DNA of 64,000 bases from Tritrichomonas foetus (lineage: Eukaryota; Parabasalia; Tritrichomonadida; Tritrichomonadidae), in assembly GCA_001839685.1 (NCBI GenBank), contig MLAK01000595.1, positions 30,884 through 94,883 on the forward strand, in the 5' to 3' direction. Of the stretch, positions 40,468 through 51,244 are shown in pieces. Both the position numbers and the translations under genes were made by a program. The first letter of the stretch is position 1; each line of letters starts with the position of its first letter. The notes beneath the pieces were generated by a model. That model did not search any database. It saw only the letters and a program-made list of their open reading frames with translations, and was not told the origin of the DNA.

Positions 40468-41736
40468 TCATTTTTGAACGCATATAATTTTTTTTGGAAT
40501 TCTTGGCATCTTTCTCTGTGTTCCACTTGGATTAGTTTTCAGCCCGGCTTGTAAATTCACAGTTGACTTTCTTCCAGTATTATAATTCGGAACAAGTCTA
40601 ATATTATGAATAATCGGAGTTCTTTTCGTAACATTTTCATTTCCTTTAGTAAAACAATTCATATCATTATCCAGATTATTTGATAAATTGTTATGAAAAT
40701 TATTTTTCAAATTATAATTATTTCTATTTGCACATAATTGTTTGACGTCAATACCATGATATGATCGATTAATCACAGAATTTGCCTTCTTAACAACAAT
40801 ATTACACCAATCATATTTATAATCATATTCGTAATTAAGGCTAGAAAACAAATCACGAAATAATTTCCGATAGCCTGCATAATCAGGTTCATCTGTGTAT
40901 TTAAGTTGTCTTACAAGATTGAAATATTGAACAAATTCTTCTGGAAATCCTAAACAAAGATCTTCAATTGGTGTGTGTTTTTTCATGCTCAAAATTTTAT
41001 CATATTTTTGTTTTGTTTCTTTTGCAGTAATTCCCATCCATGGAAGTGATCCTCTCATTAAATAGATCCAGACATATCCCAGAGCTTCCATATCATCACG
41101 CCTGCTTTGTTCATACCCTTTTAAAGCATTAATTGAAGCGTATCGTGCTGTTCCAGTCAATAATTTGTTGGTGCAAAATGGAACGTGCTCGAGGTTTTGT
41201 GGATCACGATATTTACGTGATAGACCAAAATCAATTAAATATAATTGATTGGATTTTTTTCCAAGGCCCATTACAAAATTATCAGGCTTTAAATCGCGGT
41301 GTATAAAATGACGAGTATGAACATATTCTATAGTCGTCAACATTTGGTCGGCCAGCATGAGAACTGTTTTAAGTGAGAGTCGTCTTCTGCATAATAAAAA
41401 CAGATTTTTTAAAGATTTCCCGCATAATTCAAATGCCATGGCATTGCTTTGACCATACGAGCCGTACCATATAAAATGCGGAATGTTTATGGCGCCGTTG
41501 AAAATTGTATATATCTTGGATTCCATGCTGAGTTGAGGTAATCTGATTTTTGGGGATTCGATCTTGATTGCGATATTTTCGTGGGTTTTTAAGTCTTCTG
41601 CAATAAATACTTCACCGAAGCTGCCTTGGCCTATCTTAGCTTTGAGAAGAAAACGACCATCGATGATCTTTTCCATTCGCTTTTTAAATTGATAAGATTT
41701 TGAAAAAGTTGAAAATTTGAATTTGACATCATTCAA
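40468..41736 (-). CDS. Casein kinase 1 family protein kinase
   Basis: 422 residues from the first ATG; the Met at 41676 (MEKIIDGRFLLKAKIG) is the usual CK1 beginning, so the first 20 residues may not be translated. Numbered from that Met: glycine loop GQGSFGEVF (16-24), catalytic Lys38 in IAIKIE, HRDLKPDN with Asp128, DFG 149-151, and the CK1 signature in place of APE (TGTARYASINA). Substrate-recognition features fit CK1: FHPTRR-like LKGYEQSRRDDMEALGYVWIYLMRG. The C-terminal tail (about 300-402) is Asn- and basic-residue-rich with no palmitoylation-type Cys ending. AACTTTTTCAA occurs 27 nt before the inner Met and again 22 nt before the outer one, so both starts remain open. Confidence 0.93.
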   Translation of the reverse strand: MNDVKFKFSTFSKSYQFKKRMEKIIDGRFLLKAKIGQGSFGEVFIAEDLKTHENIAIKIESPKIRLPQLSMESKIYTIFNGAINIPHFIWYGSYGQSNAMAFELCGKSLKNLFLLCRRRLSLKTVLMLADQMLTTIEYVHTRHFIHRDLKPDNFVMGLGKKSNQLYLIDFGLSRKYRDPQNLEHVPFCTNKLLTGTARYASINALKGYEQSRRDDMEALGYVWIYLMRGSLPWMGITAKETKQKYDKILSMKKHTPIEDLCLGFPEEFVQYFNLVRQLKYTDEPDYAGYRKLFRDLFSSLNYEYDYKYDWCNIVVKKANSVINRSYHGIDVKQLCANRNNYNLKNNFHNNLSNNLDNDMNCFTKGNENVTKRTPIIHNIRLVPNYNTGRKSTVNLQAGLKTNPSGTQRKMPRIPKKIICVQK

Positions 41737-42394
41737 TAATTCGGTAACAATTTATTGAAAAAGTTTAAAATATACTTTGAAAATGTTGATTTATAAATTT
41801 CTACCCTTTTAAAAAGTTTATAAACAGTTAATAACTAATAACATAAATATTGAAGGGGGAAAAAAAATTCAAAACTTGTCGTTTCTGTTTTTTCATTCAA
41901 TTGAAAAAATATTCCATTCAAATTATTGATGTATGATGCATTCAAATCAATGATGTTCAGATTCATCAATAATTAACTGTGAATTACATTCCAAAAAATC
42001 GATTGTTTTTTGTCTTTTCTTGTTATAAATTTAATTCTATTGATATATTATAATCTTCACGAATTCCCCATAATACATTTCATGATATGGTCATCATCAA
42101 GACATTTTCTTAAATTTCTTCCAAGGAATTATTTCGATCAAGTTTTAAAATAAAATACCCAGAATCACAAAAAGGCAATTCTCACTTAGAACGAAATGTT
42201 CACATTTCTTAAAACAAAGTAAATCAAAAAATAAAATAAATTACAAATCAAATGAAAAAAGTCTTTGTAATGTTTATTAAGACAATTCGCCAAAAATCTA
42301 CTTGAGTATTCATAAAAAATTCGCCAAAAATCTAAAAAAATAAAATAAAATAAAAAAGAAAGGAAAGGAAATTGAAAGAAAATGAAAAAATTCA
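41737..42394. other. AT-rich intergenic region
   Basis: It contains poly-A stretches and several AAAAAGTTT copies near 41758 and 41813. A near-duplicate motif TCGCCAAAAATCTA occurs at about 42287-42300 and 42322-42335. No gene seen. Confidence 0.45.
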
Positions 42395-44386
42395 CTATTC
42401 ATCTCTAACATCCTTCAAGTCAGAAATTTGTGTAGCTCCTTCCTTTTCTATGTCAAATGACATTTCGTTTAATGTTTCCGCATCAAAGTCTTCAAATTGG
42501 TCGATTTTTGATTGTACTTGATCGATGGGCAAGAAACAGAATTTATCTCTCATGAAAACTTCAATCTTGGAAATCATTTTATACACACCCTTACACTTTC
42601 TTACATTAATTAAACCATTTATAAAGCTTGGTGTTGCATCATAATATTTAAACAAGTCAGACAAAAGAACACCGATATAAGGTAAAACTGGCTTTGAGTG
42701 AAGTAGAGCATCTTCATATAATTTTCTCAATTTTGAGAAGTTTCCATCAGCTTCGCATTGTTCCAGCATATTGTTTAGATGATCTTGGCTTTGTTGCTGC
42801 ATCATTGAAAGATGCATTTTAAGTCGATAAATGTCAGGTGAATCAAAACAGCTTAAAACAGCCATTGCATCATAATAATTCTGCATTTCGAATAATAAAT
42901 GTGCAATTTCAACTAATTCTTCCATTCTTGCGATTCTTTTCTTTAAGTTTTTCTCAGACAGAATTTGATATTCTGCCCACTGACTCAATCTATTATAGTG
43001 TAAAGTTAAAGCAATTACATTTGGTGCACGATATTTCAAACGAGGTTTGTCCCAGGCACAATCAAGTAATTCACACCTTTTAATTGCATAATATCTTGTG
43101 GAGCTCCAAACAGTGAGTTGTCTAGCAAATTCAATAGGTGGTAAATCAAAAAGGGAAAAATCACCAGTCCAGAGGCCTTTGCACTTTTCTATTGAAATAG
43201 GCGGTGCTTTTGATTCAAGTTGTTTCATTCGTTGAATGTTGCCGTCTGTTCGACCTTCGAACATCTTCTGACATAATTGTGGAACTACTGGCATCATTTC
43301 TTTTTCAACAAACTTCATGGCTGAATCAAGAATTTGTGGCTCAATATCATTAATTGCACCTCTAATCCATTCTTTGAAGACCTTAACACAACGGAGAAGC
43401 GCTTGTCTTGATTCATTTCCTTCTTCATTTTTATTTTTCGATTCATCTGTATTCTCAATTTGTTGTGACATGTGAGGTGAATTCAATGATTTTGATTGTT
43501 CTTGAGCCCGAATCTGTAAGTATCTATCCCTTAGTTTCGTGAAGAATATTTTAGAAGATGCATAAGAAGAAATTGTAAGACATATTGCTGAAGTTATTTC
43601 GGTAAAATTAGCAACTTGCTGATCGCCTGAGGTGATGAAATAAATAATTTGATTTAAAGAAGCTTCAACTGGCTCAGCCTCACTGAATTTTGTGAAGTTT
43701 CCTTCAAATCGAACAAATCGAGGGTCTTCTGGCGTTTCTTCAGTTAGCGGCATTTTATCTTCAACCACGTTTGGAGCAGCTCCTATCGTTCGTGAAATTT
43801 CTTCGTCGAGTGCTGGCTGTGTTAATTTGATTGAATCGAATGAATGAACTGAAGGAATGGCTAATTCCCAAAATCTCTCGGCTCGATGAACCCCACGTTG
43901 AACGAGGAGGGCCAGCTGTGAGTACAGTTTGTGTGGTGGTATGTTGAAGTCTGAGCCCCATTCCGAATGGAGGGAAGCCTGGGACTCGCTCAGACCTAAT
44001 GTTCGTAAATGTTGAGAAATGAGGGCAAGAAGAAGCTCGTGGGGAATAAGTCGGTTGGATGGAAGGTAAAGGCGAGCAAATGCGGCAGCCCTGGCAACTG
44101 GATTGACGCATTCACGAAGCTCTTTTATATCTGGATGCTTTTCAAGAACACGTTGAAGCCAATCTGAGCGGTCTACATTCACATCTCCCCTATGTTGCAT
44201 GCATAGAAGGTCAAACTCGTGAGAAATTGGAAGAGGCGGTTTCGATAAGGATGTAATTTGATCATTCGAATTTGAAGAGGCGCATAAAACTGAGCTCGAA
44301 GAAAACGCACGATAACTTCGATTTTGCTGTTGAAATGTTAAGCGCTTAGTAGATGGGTTGTATGATCGTGCAGGTTTTTCTGACAT
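42395..44386 (-). CDS. LisH-containing Ras guanine nucleotide exchange factor
   Basis: 663 residues. A Ser-rich N-terminus (1-60) precedes a LisH dimerisation motif (about 115-143, ELLLALISQHLRTLGLSES). A RasGEF N-terminal/REM domain follows (about 235-295, PVEASLNQIIYFITSG), then a Cdc25-type catalytic domain (about 405-630) with DLPPIEFARQLTVWSS, LTLHYNRLSQWAEYQIL and VLPYIGVLLSDLFKYYDATP. LisH-RasGEF proteins are known from Dictyostelium, so the architecture has precedent. It would activate a Ras/Rap-type GTPase by GDP release. Upstream on the coding strand are CACTTTTTGATAA (64 nt before the ATG) and AAACTTTTTCC further out. Confidence 0.93.
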   Translation of the reverse strand: MSEKPARSYNPSTKRLTFQQQNRSYRAFSSSSVLCASSNSNDQITSLSKPPLPISHEFDLLCMQHRGDVNVDRSDWLQRVLEKHPDIKELRECVNPVARAAAFARLYLPSNRLIPHELLLALISQHLRTLGLSESQASLHSEWGSDFNIPPHKLYSQLALLVQRGVHRAERFWELAIPSVHSFDSIKLTQPALDEEISRTIGAAPNVVEDKMPLTEETPEDPRFVRFEGNFTKFSEAEPVEASLNQIIYFITSGDQQVANFTEITSAICLTISSYASSKIFFTKLRDRYLQIRAQEQSKSLNSPHMSQQIENTDESKNKNEEGNESRQALLRCVKVFKEWIRGAINDIEPQILDSAMKFVEKEMMPVVPQLCQKMFEGRTDGNIQRMKQLESKAPPISIEKCKGLWTGDFSLFDLPPIEFARQLTVWSSTRYYAIKRCELLDCAWDKPRLKYRAPNVIALTLHYNRLSQWAEYQILSEKNLKKRIARMEELVEIAHLLFEMQNYYDAMAVLSCFDSPDIYRLKMHLSMMQQQSQDHLNNMLEQCEADGNFSKLRKLYEDALLHSKPVLPYIGVLLSDLFKYYDATPSFINGLINVRKCKGVYKMISKIEVFMRDKFCFLPIDQVQSKIDQFEDFDAETLNEMSFDIEKEGATQISDLKDVRDE

Positions 44387-45221
44387 TTGGATAAATCAAA
44401 TTTTCGAAAATAAGATAAAAAAATTCTGAATTTGCTTATCATATTTATCAAAAAGTGAAATAACGATAGGAAAAAGTTTATTCAACATGTAAATGGTCAT
44501 TATGGTCAGACGATGGTTTTTTGAATATATTGAAAATGAAATTCTATGTGAAAGGTTATTTAAATATATAAAAAGTTTATGTTGTCATTTTTTTGAATAT
44601 CAGTATTAAATCATCTCATCAAGTGCAATTGGTTATCTTCACATTAATGGTAACATAAGAAATTAGAAAACACAAAGTCTTGTTAATCTATATATCATTT
44701 ACAATGATAAAAGTTTTTGCTAGGGTTTATTTATTATTTTGTTTGTTTGCTTGTTTGAGAATTACCAATTAATTGTGCTATTTGGGAAAGGAACAAAGAA
44801 AATGCATTAATTCGCTTGATAAATTGATGATTGGACAATAACACTCTGTTTTTTATTTCAAAATTCAGATATCACTTCTTTCCAATCAATATCTGATTCA
44901 AATTATTGTATTACTTAAATTTGATTGATGATACCCAATGCTGCATCCAGACTTTGCTTGGTTTATTTCTTGTCTAATAACCTCATTAATTATTTCTTCA
45001 TTGAATAAAGTGAAACGCATAAAAGAAGTGTAATAACTTGATCTCAAGTTTCTTTTTTAATAAGAAGTTATAATTTCTGAGATTTAATGATTGAGATAAT
45101 ATTGCATTTACTGGTTAATTACCTCATGATTTCAAAAAATTACGTATAAAGGCTTTAGAAAAAACTATAGAAATAAAGATTAATTAAAAATGAATCAATA
45201 AAAAAAGGAATCGTTTTATTT
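44387..45221. other. AT-rich intergenic region
   Basis: Apart from the promoter-like octamers near the RasGEF start, I see nothing in this 835-nt spacer. Confidence 0.4.
44450..44457 (-). promoter_or_regulatory. Candidate promoter octamer CACTTTTT upstream of RasGEF
   Basis: TTTCACTTTTTGATAA on the coding strand, 64 nt before the start, with a related AACTTTTTCC about 20 nt further upstream. Assigned by recurrence only. Confidence 0.35.
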
Positions 45222-46268
45222 TTAGTCAAGAAGAAGGATTGGTCTAATAACTTTCTTGTTTTTAAGATCATTATATGCTTTTTCAATATCATCAAATTTA
45301 TAATATGTTAAAAATTGATCAATTGGGAACTTTCCTTGGCGGAAGTATTCAATCATTTGTGGAATGAATTGATCTTTGATGGAATTTCCAATACATGCAA
45401 ATGGCCAGTCAACACTTCCATTTATATCATACCTCATTGTGCTTTCTTGAAGGTGTTTATCAATTTTTTGTGAGAGTTCTTTATTTCCAGTAGATTCTGC
45501 AGCAAAGTCAAAATCACCTGTCATTCCATCCAAGTTTTCATCATCTACAGGATTAATTGTTGCTGTTGCTCCGAATTTTCTTGCTAATTCGAGTTTTTCG
45601 TTGTGACGATCAATTGCAACAATTTTTGAAAGACCAGCAATTTTAGCAGCCATTACGCAACATAATCCAACTGTTCCCATTCTAGAAATAACAATAGATT
45701 GACCTGCCTTTGCTTTAAAGTAGTTGAAAACTGAACCAGCACCAGTAATTGGACAGCAGCCGAGGAAACATACATGTTTTAATTCAACATCATCATGTTC
45801 AACTTTTACTAGTGTGCAGGCTTTAACAACTGCATGATCAGCAAAAGTGGCATGACATGAAAATGTGGTGACTTCCTTTTCTTCACCGTTTTCACTTTTC
45901 AAGGTGAGTGGAGATTTACGATCAACTTGATTACCGACCCAATAATCCATAACTTTTTCACAGTCATAGAATAAACCTTCCTTGCATTTTTGACATTTTC
46001 CACAGTGATTGGTGGCAATGATGACTCGATCACCAACTCTGAAATTTGTAACTTTGCTTCCAAGTTTTTCAATAATGCCTGCGCCTTCATGTCCCATAAC
46101 AATAGGATAGGGCTGGCTGTTGTCATGCATGTAATGTAAATCACAGTTGCATAATCCAGTTGCTTGAATTTTGACAAGAACCTCGTCTTCAAGTGGCTCA
46201 CGAAGGAAGAGTTCAGTGAAATGAAAAGTGTCTTTATTGTCGAATGTTACGGCGGCACGAACTTTCAT
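45222..46268 (-). CDS. Zinc-dependent alcohol dehydrogenase family protein
   Basis: 348 residues from the Met at 46268 (MKVRAAVTFD). The ATG at 46280 overlaps the promoter-like octamer, so the inner start is preferred. Catalytic zinc ligands are visible: Cys in TGLCNCDLHY, His in MGHEGAG and Cys in LGCCPITG. The structural zinc lobe has four Cys (CGKCQKC, then YDCE). The Rossmann loop, normally GxGxxG, reads SRMGTVGL here, so the first Gly is replaced. The medium-chain dehydrogenase fold and the NAD-side Asp (IVAIDRHNEK) suggest NAD(H) use with an alcohol or aldehyde substrate that cannot be specified. The family is often laterally acquired in anaerobic protists; I cannot show that here. Confidence 0.9.
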   Translation of the reverse strand: MKVRAAVTFDNKDTFHFTELFLREPLEDEVLVKIQATGLCNCDLHYMHDNSQPYPIVMGHEGAGIIEKLGSKVTNFRVGDRVIIATNHCGKCQKCKEGLFYDCEKVMDYWVGNQVDRKSPLTLKSENGEEKEVTTFSCHATFADHAVVKACTLVKVEHDDVELKHVCFLGCCPITGAGSVFNYFKAKAGQSIVISRMGTVGLCCVMAAKIAGLSKIVAIDRHNEKLELARKFGATATINPVDDENLDGMTGDFDFAAESTGNKELSQKIDKHLQESTMRYDINGSVDWPFACIGNSIKDQFIPQMIEYFRQGKFPIDQFLTYYKFDDIEKAYNDLKNKKVIRPILLLD

Positions 46269-46279
46269 GAAAGAATGCA

Positions 46280-46287
46280 AAAAAGTG
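46280..46287 (-). promoter_or_regulatory. Candidate promoter octamer upstream of the ADH gene
   Basis: CACTTTTTT on the coding strand, 12 nt before the ATG at 46268. Such a short leader is normal for trichomonads and argues for the inner start codon. Confidence 0.4.
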
Positions 46288-46886
46288 AAATGAATGAAAT
46301 GGTAACCATATTTCGTTCAAATGTGTAAATTTTTGAGAAGTTAATTGTATTGTTTATTCAATAATAATTGAATGATATAGAAAAATATATCGTATCGTCT
46401 ATCACAAATTTGTGAATGTCATGTAATCGATCAAGACTTTTTTAATTGATTATAGTCAAATTGTAGAAAAATTTCACCTTGTCTGTAAATTGATAAACAA
46501 TTTTTCAATCGACAGGAAATAAAAAGTGTCTAATTTTGGAAGAGACACTTCCTCATTTTCATAGGAAATGTCCAGAAATTCTATATTCGACTTTCTTTCT
46601 TGAATATTCATAGTTGATTAATGTGGTGATATTTAAGGGGAAATGGCCGAAATATTTGGCAATCCACATTTATCGATAAAAAAATATCTAAGAAATAATA
46701 TTCATTTTAAGCATATAATAATTAAATCAAACAGATAATATAACTAAAGCCATAATAATTTACATTATATATTAATTAGAAATCAAGATAATTCTAAGTG
46801 AAAATTAATGTGTCATAAAAAGTTATCATCAACGTTATATATTTCACCATTATTTCACCAATCCCATTATAATTCCTTGTTTTGAT
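46288..46886. other. Divergent AT-rich intergenic region
   Basis: AAAAAGTTATCATCAAC at 46817 lies 63 nt before the coiled-coil gene's ATG and combines the recurrent octamer with TCATC. Nothing else seen. Confidence 0.4.
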
Positions 46887-49772
46887 ATGAATGAAACATT
46901 TCAAGGAAAAGAAAGAAATCCTCACGCTGATCCACCAACTAACCAATCACAAAACCACGATTACAAACAGAGTTACTTTACCAGAAACAACGAAAGTCCG
47001 AATATTCAGAAAAATCATTTTCATTCTTCAATAAACGATTTCATTTTTCAGCTCAAAAGTGATCATTTCGATTCTTTGGCAAGTCCTGAAAATTCTAAGC
47101 AGTGGATTACTAAATTAGTCGGCCTTCTTCAAAATATTGATGAAAGTTATTCACAAAAACTGAATGAAATCAATTTGTTAAACCAAAAATTGAATAAAAA
47201 AGAATTTGAAAGTCAACCTCTTCAAGAAAAAAAAATTAAAAATTTACAAAATGAGATTTTACAACTCAAATCAAAAATCGATGAAACTCAGCAAAAACAA
47301 AATGAAAACATTCAAAAACTTACGTTAAAAAACGTACAGTATGGAAAATCATTCAGCCTTATCAAAGATATCGTTGAAAATTTTCCTAATGAATTAAATG
47401 ATTTTGATGAATTTATTCAAATTTTAAAAGATATTCAATTAGACACAAATATAAACTCACAAATTGTTACACCGTTCTTAAACAAAATTACAAACTGGAA
47501 AAGCGCTCTTGAGAAAGCTCTAAAAAACAATTCTATGGGCTCTATTCAAAAAGTTGATATTCAAAAAGTTGGAAATTTGAAAACTGATCATAAAATAATT
47601 GAACAAGCACAATATTTTGTCGATATAAAAAATGCAATCAGTGACCATTTTACTGGCGATGATTGGCAAATACCCGAATATGTAATTAATTCACTACCAC
47701 ATCAAAATAATTCTGCTTTTTCGAATGAAGTGACACATCGTCTTTTTATTTTATTAGAAAACCATGTCAACTTTTTGTCAAAATTGATTTCATCCAACCA
47801 GATCGATATTTTAACACTTCAAAACAACAATCAAGATAATTCGCTTTGTGAATTAACAGAACTTAAAGGTAAAATTTTCACTGAACTGGCTAAAACTCGA
47901 CAATTCATGTTACAAAATAACAGTTATTCAAATTTGAATGGTGATAATGAATTTGATCTGTCAAAAATTTCTAAAATATCAGATGATAGAGAATTATTTG
48001 ACATTCTAGCAACAATTATTTTTCAGAGTCGAGTTATTCAAGAATATTCTTTAAAATTGAAAGAGCAGAGCACACAAAATATGAAAATTATTCAAGAAAT
48101 TATAGATAATACACAATATACAGGTGATGTTTGTGATTTGCCTGATTGTATTGTAAATAATTTGATTTCTTTAAGCGAAGTTATCGATGACATCAAAAAT
48201 TTGACTGGAATAACAAACACTGATTCTTTACATGAATTTATAGAAAAAATTGTGAATGATATGCATCAAATAAACGAAGATATCAAAAATAACTTTAATG
48301 TTGATGAAGAAATAATTGATCTTCCAAAATTCTTTCATATATTAATAAAAAAATACAAAGAAATTGAAAAATTCATTTCAGAAAATCAAAATAAAAGAAT
48401 AGAAAATAAAAATTTGTTAAAAGAATTGAAATTTATAAAACATGAAAAAACCAATTTGGAATTGCAAATTTCTGAATTAAGACATAATGAAAATAATTTA
48501 ATTAAAAAATACGAAAATTCACTTGAAAATAATAATAATTTACAGCAAGAACTAATAAATATTCGAAGTGAAATTGAAACGCTTCAAAATGAAAAGAAAA
48601 CCATGCTGGAAAAAATAGAAAAAAATGAAGAACAATTCAATCAAAAATTAAAGCAAGCTGTAAATGAAGAGAAAAAGCAATGTGTTCAAAAACTCGAAGA
48701 AAAATATAACAAAAAACTTGAAGCAATTTTAGAAGAAAAGGAAATGGAATATTCTCATGAAATGGAATACTTAAAGAAAGATCAAACTAAAAACGATGGA
48801 AGAAATGAGGAAATTATTCATTCACTTAAACTCAAACATCAAGCAACAAATAATAAACTCAAAAAAATGATGGAATCTTATAATGATGCCTTTATGAAAC
48901 AAAAAGAGGCTGTCACTGTCATTAAATCTCATAATGAGAAACTTGCAAAAGAACTAACAAAAGTTAAAGCACATGAGATTGAATTAAATAACAGAATTGA
49001 ATGCCTCACTAGCGAAAAAAGTCAATTTGAAATTAATTTTAGTTCAAAAATTCAAAAATTACATGAAGAAAATGAAGAACTAACTGAAAAAGTGAATAAA
49101 CTGACAAAAAGATGTGAACAGATTCAAATTGTTCGTGATAATTATTGGGAATCTCAATTTTCATTAAAAGAAGTTAATTTTAGAGTCCGTGAATCTTTGT
49201 TAATTAAAACACAAAATGAATTTCTTCAAAAAGTGATTTCATTGGTATCTTTTTATGCACCAAAGCCAATAGATATAACTGAAGAGTATGTTTTTATTGC
49301 ATTGAATTCTATTTTAACAAAAATCCAAAATAATGAAGAGTTGATTTCACATCTTCGTTCAAAACTTCTCGAAAAATCCTCAATTAATGATCTAAGGCAT
49401 CAAAATGATGAAAAATTTGAAGAAGAAAAAAAGAAATGGGAAAAATGGGGAAGAGAAATGTATTCAACTGTAATTGAAACTGAAGCAAGTAAATATTCTT
49501 CAAATGACCTTCGTTTTATTCTTGGTGAAATGATTTTCTCTTCAATAAATCAACGAAAAGTCTTTCAAAAATTAGAAAGTCTTCGTTTCCAAAAAAAAAT
49601 ATTAAATGAAAATTTCTCAACGAACAGATTGAATGAAAAAAGTTACACTGATAGAAAAAGTCGCTATTTTTCATTCAGAAATGTTGTTATTGCTGTTGTG
49701 GCAACACGAAAATGTGTATTGAAAAACCAAAAATTGCCATTTTTGTCTCTAAAGCCACTTTTACCACCATGA
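46887..49772 (+). CDS. Large coiled-coil protein
   Basis: 961 residues, dominated by Glu, Lys, Asn, Gln and Leu heptads (about 75-145 and 480-800), with interspersed less helical segments (LPDCIVNNL, LPKFFHILIK). The N-terminus is Asn/Gln-rich and the C-terminal 60 residues are basic. No motor, kinase or nucleotide-binding motif is seen. The organisation parallels the other large coiled-coil protein at 53.4-56.4 kb, so they may be distant members of one trichomonad family. A structural cytoskeletal role is plausible but unproven. Confidence 0.88.
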   Translation: MNETFQGKERNPHADPPTNQSQNHDYKQSYFTRNNESPNIQKNHFHSSINDFIFQLKSDHFDSLASPENSKQWITKLVGLLQNIDESYSQKLNEINLLNQKLNKKEFESQPLQEKKIKNLQNEILQLKSKIDETQQKQNENIQKLTLKNVQYGKSFSLIKDIVENFPNELNDFDEFIQILKDIQLDTNINSQIVTPFLNKITNWKSALEKALKNNSMGSIQKVDIQKVGNLKTDHKIIEQAQYFVDIKNAISDHFTGDDWQIPEYVINSLPHQNNSAFSNEVTHRLFILLENHVNFLSKLISSNQIDILTLQNNNQDNSLCELTELKGKIFTELAKTRQFMLQNNSYSNLNGDNEFDLSKISKISDDRELFDILATIIFQSRVIQEYSLKLKEQSTQNMKIIQEIIDNTQYTGDVCDLPDCIVNNLISLSEVIDDIKNLTGITNTDSLHEFIEKIVNDMHQINEDIKNNFNVDEEIIDLPKFFHILIKKYKEIEKFISENQNKRIENKNLLKELKFIKHEKTNLELQISELRHNENNLIKKYENSLENNNNLQQELINIRSEIETLQNEKKTMLEKIEKNEEQFNQKLKQAVNEEKKQCVQKLEEKYNKKLEAILEEKEMEYSHEMEYLKKDQTKNDGRNEEIIHSLKLKHQATNNKLKKMMESYNDAFMKQKEAVTVIKSHNEKLAKELTKVKAHEIELNNRIECLTSEKSQFEINFSSKIQKLHEENEELTEKVNKLTKRCEQIQIVRDNYWESQFSLKEVNFRVRESLLIKTQNEFLQKVISLVSFYAPKPIDITEEYVFIALNSILTKIQNNEELISHLRSKLLEKSSINDLRHQNDEKFEEEKKKWEKWGREMYSTVIETEASKYSSNDLRFILGEMIFSSINQRKVFQKLESLRFQKKILNENFSTNRLNEKSYTDRKSRYFSFRNVVIAVVATRKCVLKNQKLPFLSLKPLLPP

Positions 49773-50815
49773 ACACAATATATTCTAGTTTATGAAAAAT
49801 TTACACTTGAAAAAATGATAATCAAAATTTTCAATAGATGCAAGCATCTCTTTAAGGGTGTTCAAAAATATTGATGCTTTCAAAATTGAAGCTGTAATGG
49901 AACTCAAACTTTTTTAAAAGAATTTTTTATGTATTTAAAAGGATTTGTGATGATTCTTATTTTATCTCTTAATATTAACATAAGAAAATGAATTTTTGTG
50001 CATAAATTTTAGGGTTCGCGCTTGTGCCCAAGGGTTGCAAAAATTATGCCCAAGGTTTCAGAAACAACAGAATAAATTAGACATCTTTGTTACTTAAGAA
50101 TCCCTCCTTCTAAGTATGCTATAAGTTATATATCTTTAATAGAATAGAATAGATAATCTAGCTAATTCTCATACGAATTTCTCAGGGAAAAACCCTATAA
50201 ATTTAGCATTATTTTAGATGTATTTTCCTTATTTATTAATTTTTCTTTAAATAAACACTTTATTTCTTTTACAACATCAATTTATACTGCTTATGATATA
50301 ATTTTCAAACAATCAAAATTTAAATTGTTGATGTATGCACATAATTGTACTACTGAATATCGTATTATCTATCATTCTAAGAAGAATGATTCAAACAAAA
50401 ATTCACGATAGAGACGATAACTATTCAAAAACTGAATAGACGATAATGACGATAAATAGTCAAAATTGTGAAGTGCATCATATTTGAATGTGTATTCAAT
50501 TTTCTCATCATACTCTGCAATGATAGGAATACGGGAGACACGGGAGAGTTCATGATTCTATTCTCTTGTCATTTAGCCTCCAAATTTAAGAGACAGTTTT
50601 CACATCATAATTCAATGTTAACTCCCAAAACCGTTCATGATTTTCGCTCATAACTTGAAAAAAACGTGATTTTCTCTCACATAGGCTCCCGTGACGCCCC
50701 GTCTAGACAAAATTCAATACATACTAATCGTCTAGACCGTTTTCTTTCTCCTGAGTTTTTCAGAGCGTTTCAGAGCGCCCAAGAAAATTCAAAATCACAA
50801 AATATTCCTCTAAAA
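49773..50815. other. 1-kb gene-poor region before the HMG-box gene
   Basis: The short phrase TGCCCAAGG is duplicated about 28 bp apart near 50028-50064. The HMG frame is open back to 50654 but begins without an ATG. No other gene seen. Confidence 0.4.
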
Positions 50816-51244
50816 ATGATTGCGGCACCTTCAAAAATGGTCTTCTCTCCACTTTTTGAGGTTCTTTCTATTGAGCCACCTATGAATAGCCAGCACATAT
50901 CGAAGAATCACAAGAGGTCAAAAATGCAAAAATTGCCAAATCCATATTTTTTATTCTGCCAAGAGAGAAGGACCCAAATTCATGCAGAAAATCCAAAACT
51001 TCCATCACGTGAAGTGACCCAGTTGCTTGCCCAAGAGTGGAAAAACCTATCGAATGATGCAAAGCAAATTTTCAGAGAAAAGTACATGGAAAATGTTGAA
51101 ATGGCTTCACAAGAAGAATTACAGAAAGATGGACCAAATATGAACTTAATTCCAAAGCTGAATGGAAAACAAACAAATATCTTACTTCAAATTCCGGTTG
51201 GAAATAACAAATTTATTTCTCTTCCTGGTTTTGTTTGTGAATGA
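50816..51244 (+). CDS. HMG-box protein
   Basis: 142 residues from the first in-frame ATG at 50816; the frame stays open to 50654 but only with a GTG at 50666, so an extended or lost start is possible. An HMG box spans about residues 38-92: PNPYFLFCQERRTQIHAENP (first helix, with the canonical P-x-x-x-Y/F start) then REVTQLLAQEWKNLSNDAKQIFREKY, with the conserved Trp and the closing Tyr. It is preceded by the basic KNHKRSKMQK. This is a single-box DNA-bending protein or regulator. The 50-residue tail ends in a hydrophobic stretch resembling a small beta-rich module (ILLQIPVGNNKFISLPG). Confidence 0.85.
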   Translation: MIAAPSKMVFSPLFEVLSIEPPMNSQHISKNHKRSKMQKLPNPYFLFCQERRTQIHAENPKLPSREVTQLLAQEWKNLSNDAKQIFREKYMENVEMASQEELQKDGPNMNLIPKLNGKQTNILLQIPVGNNKFISLPGFVCE

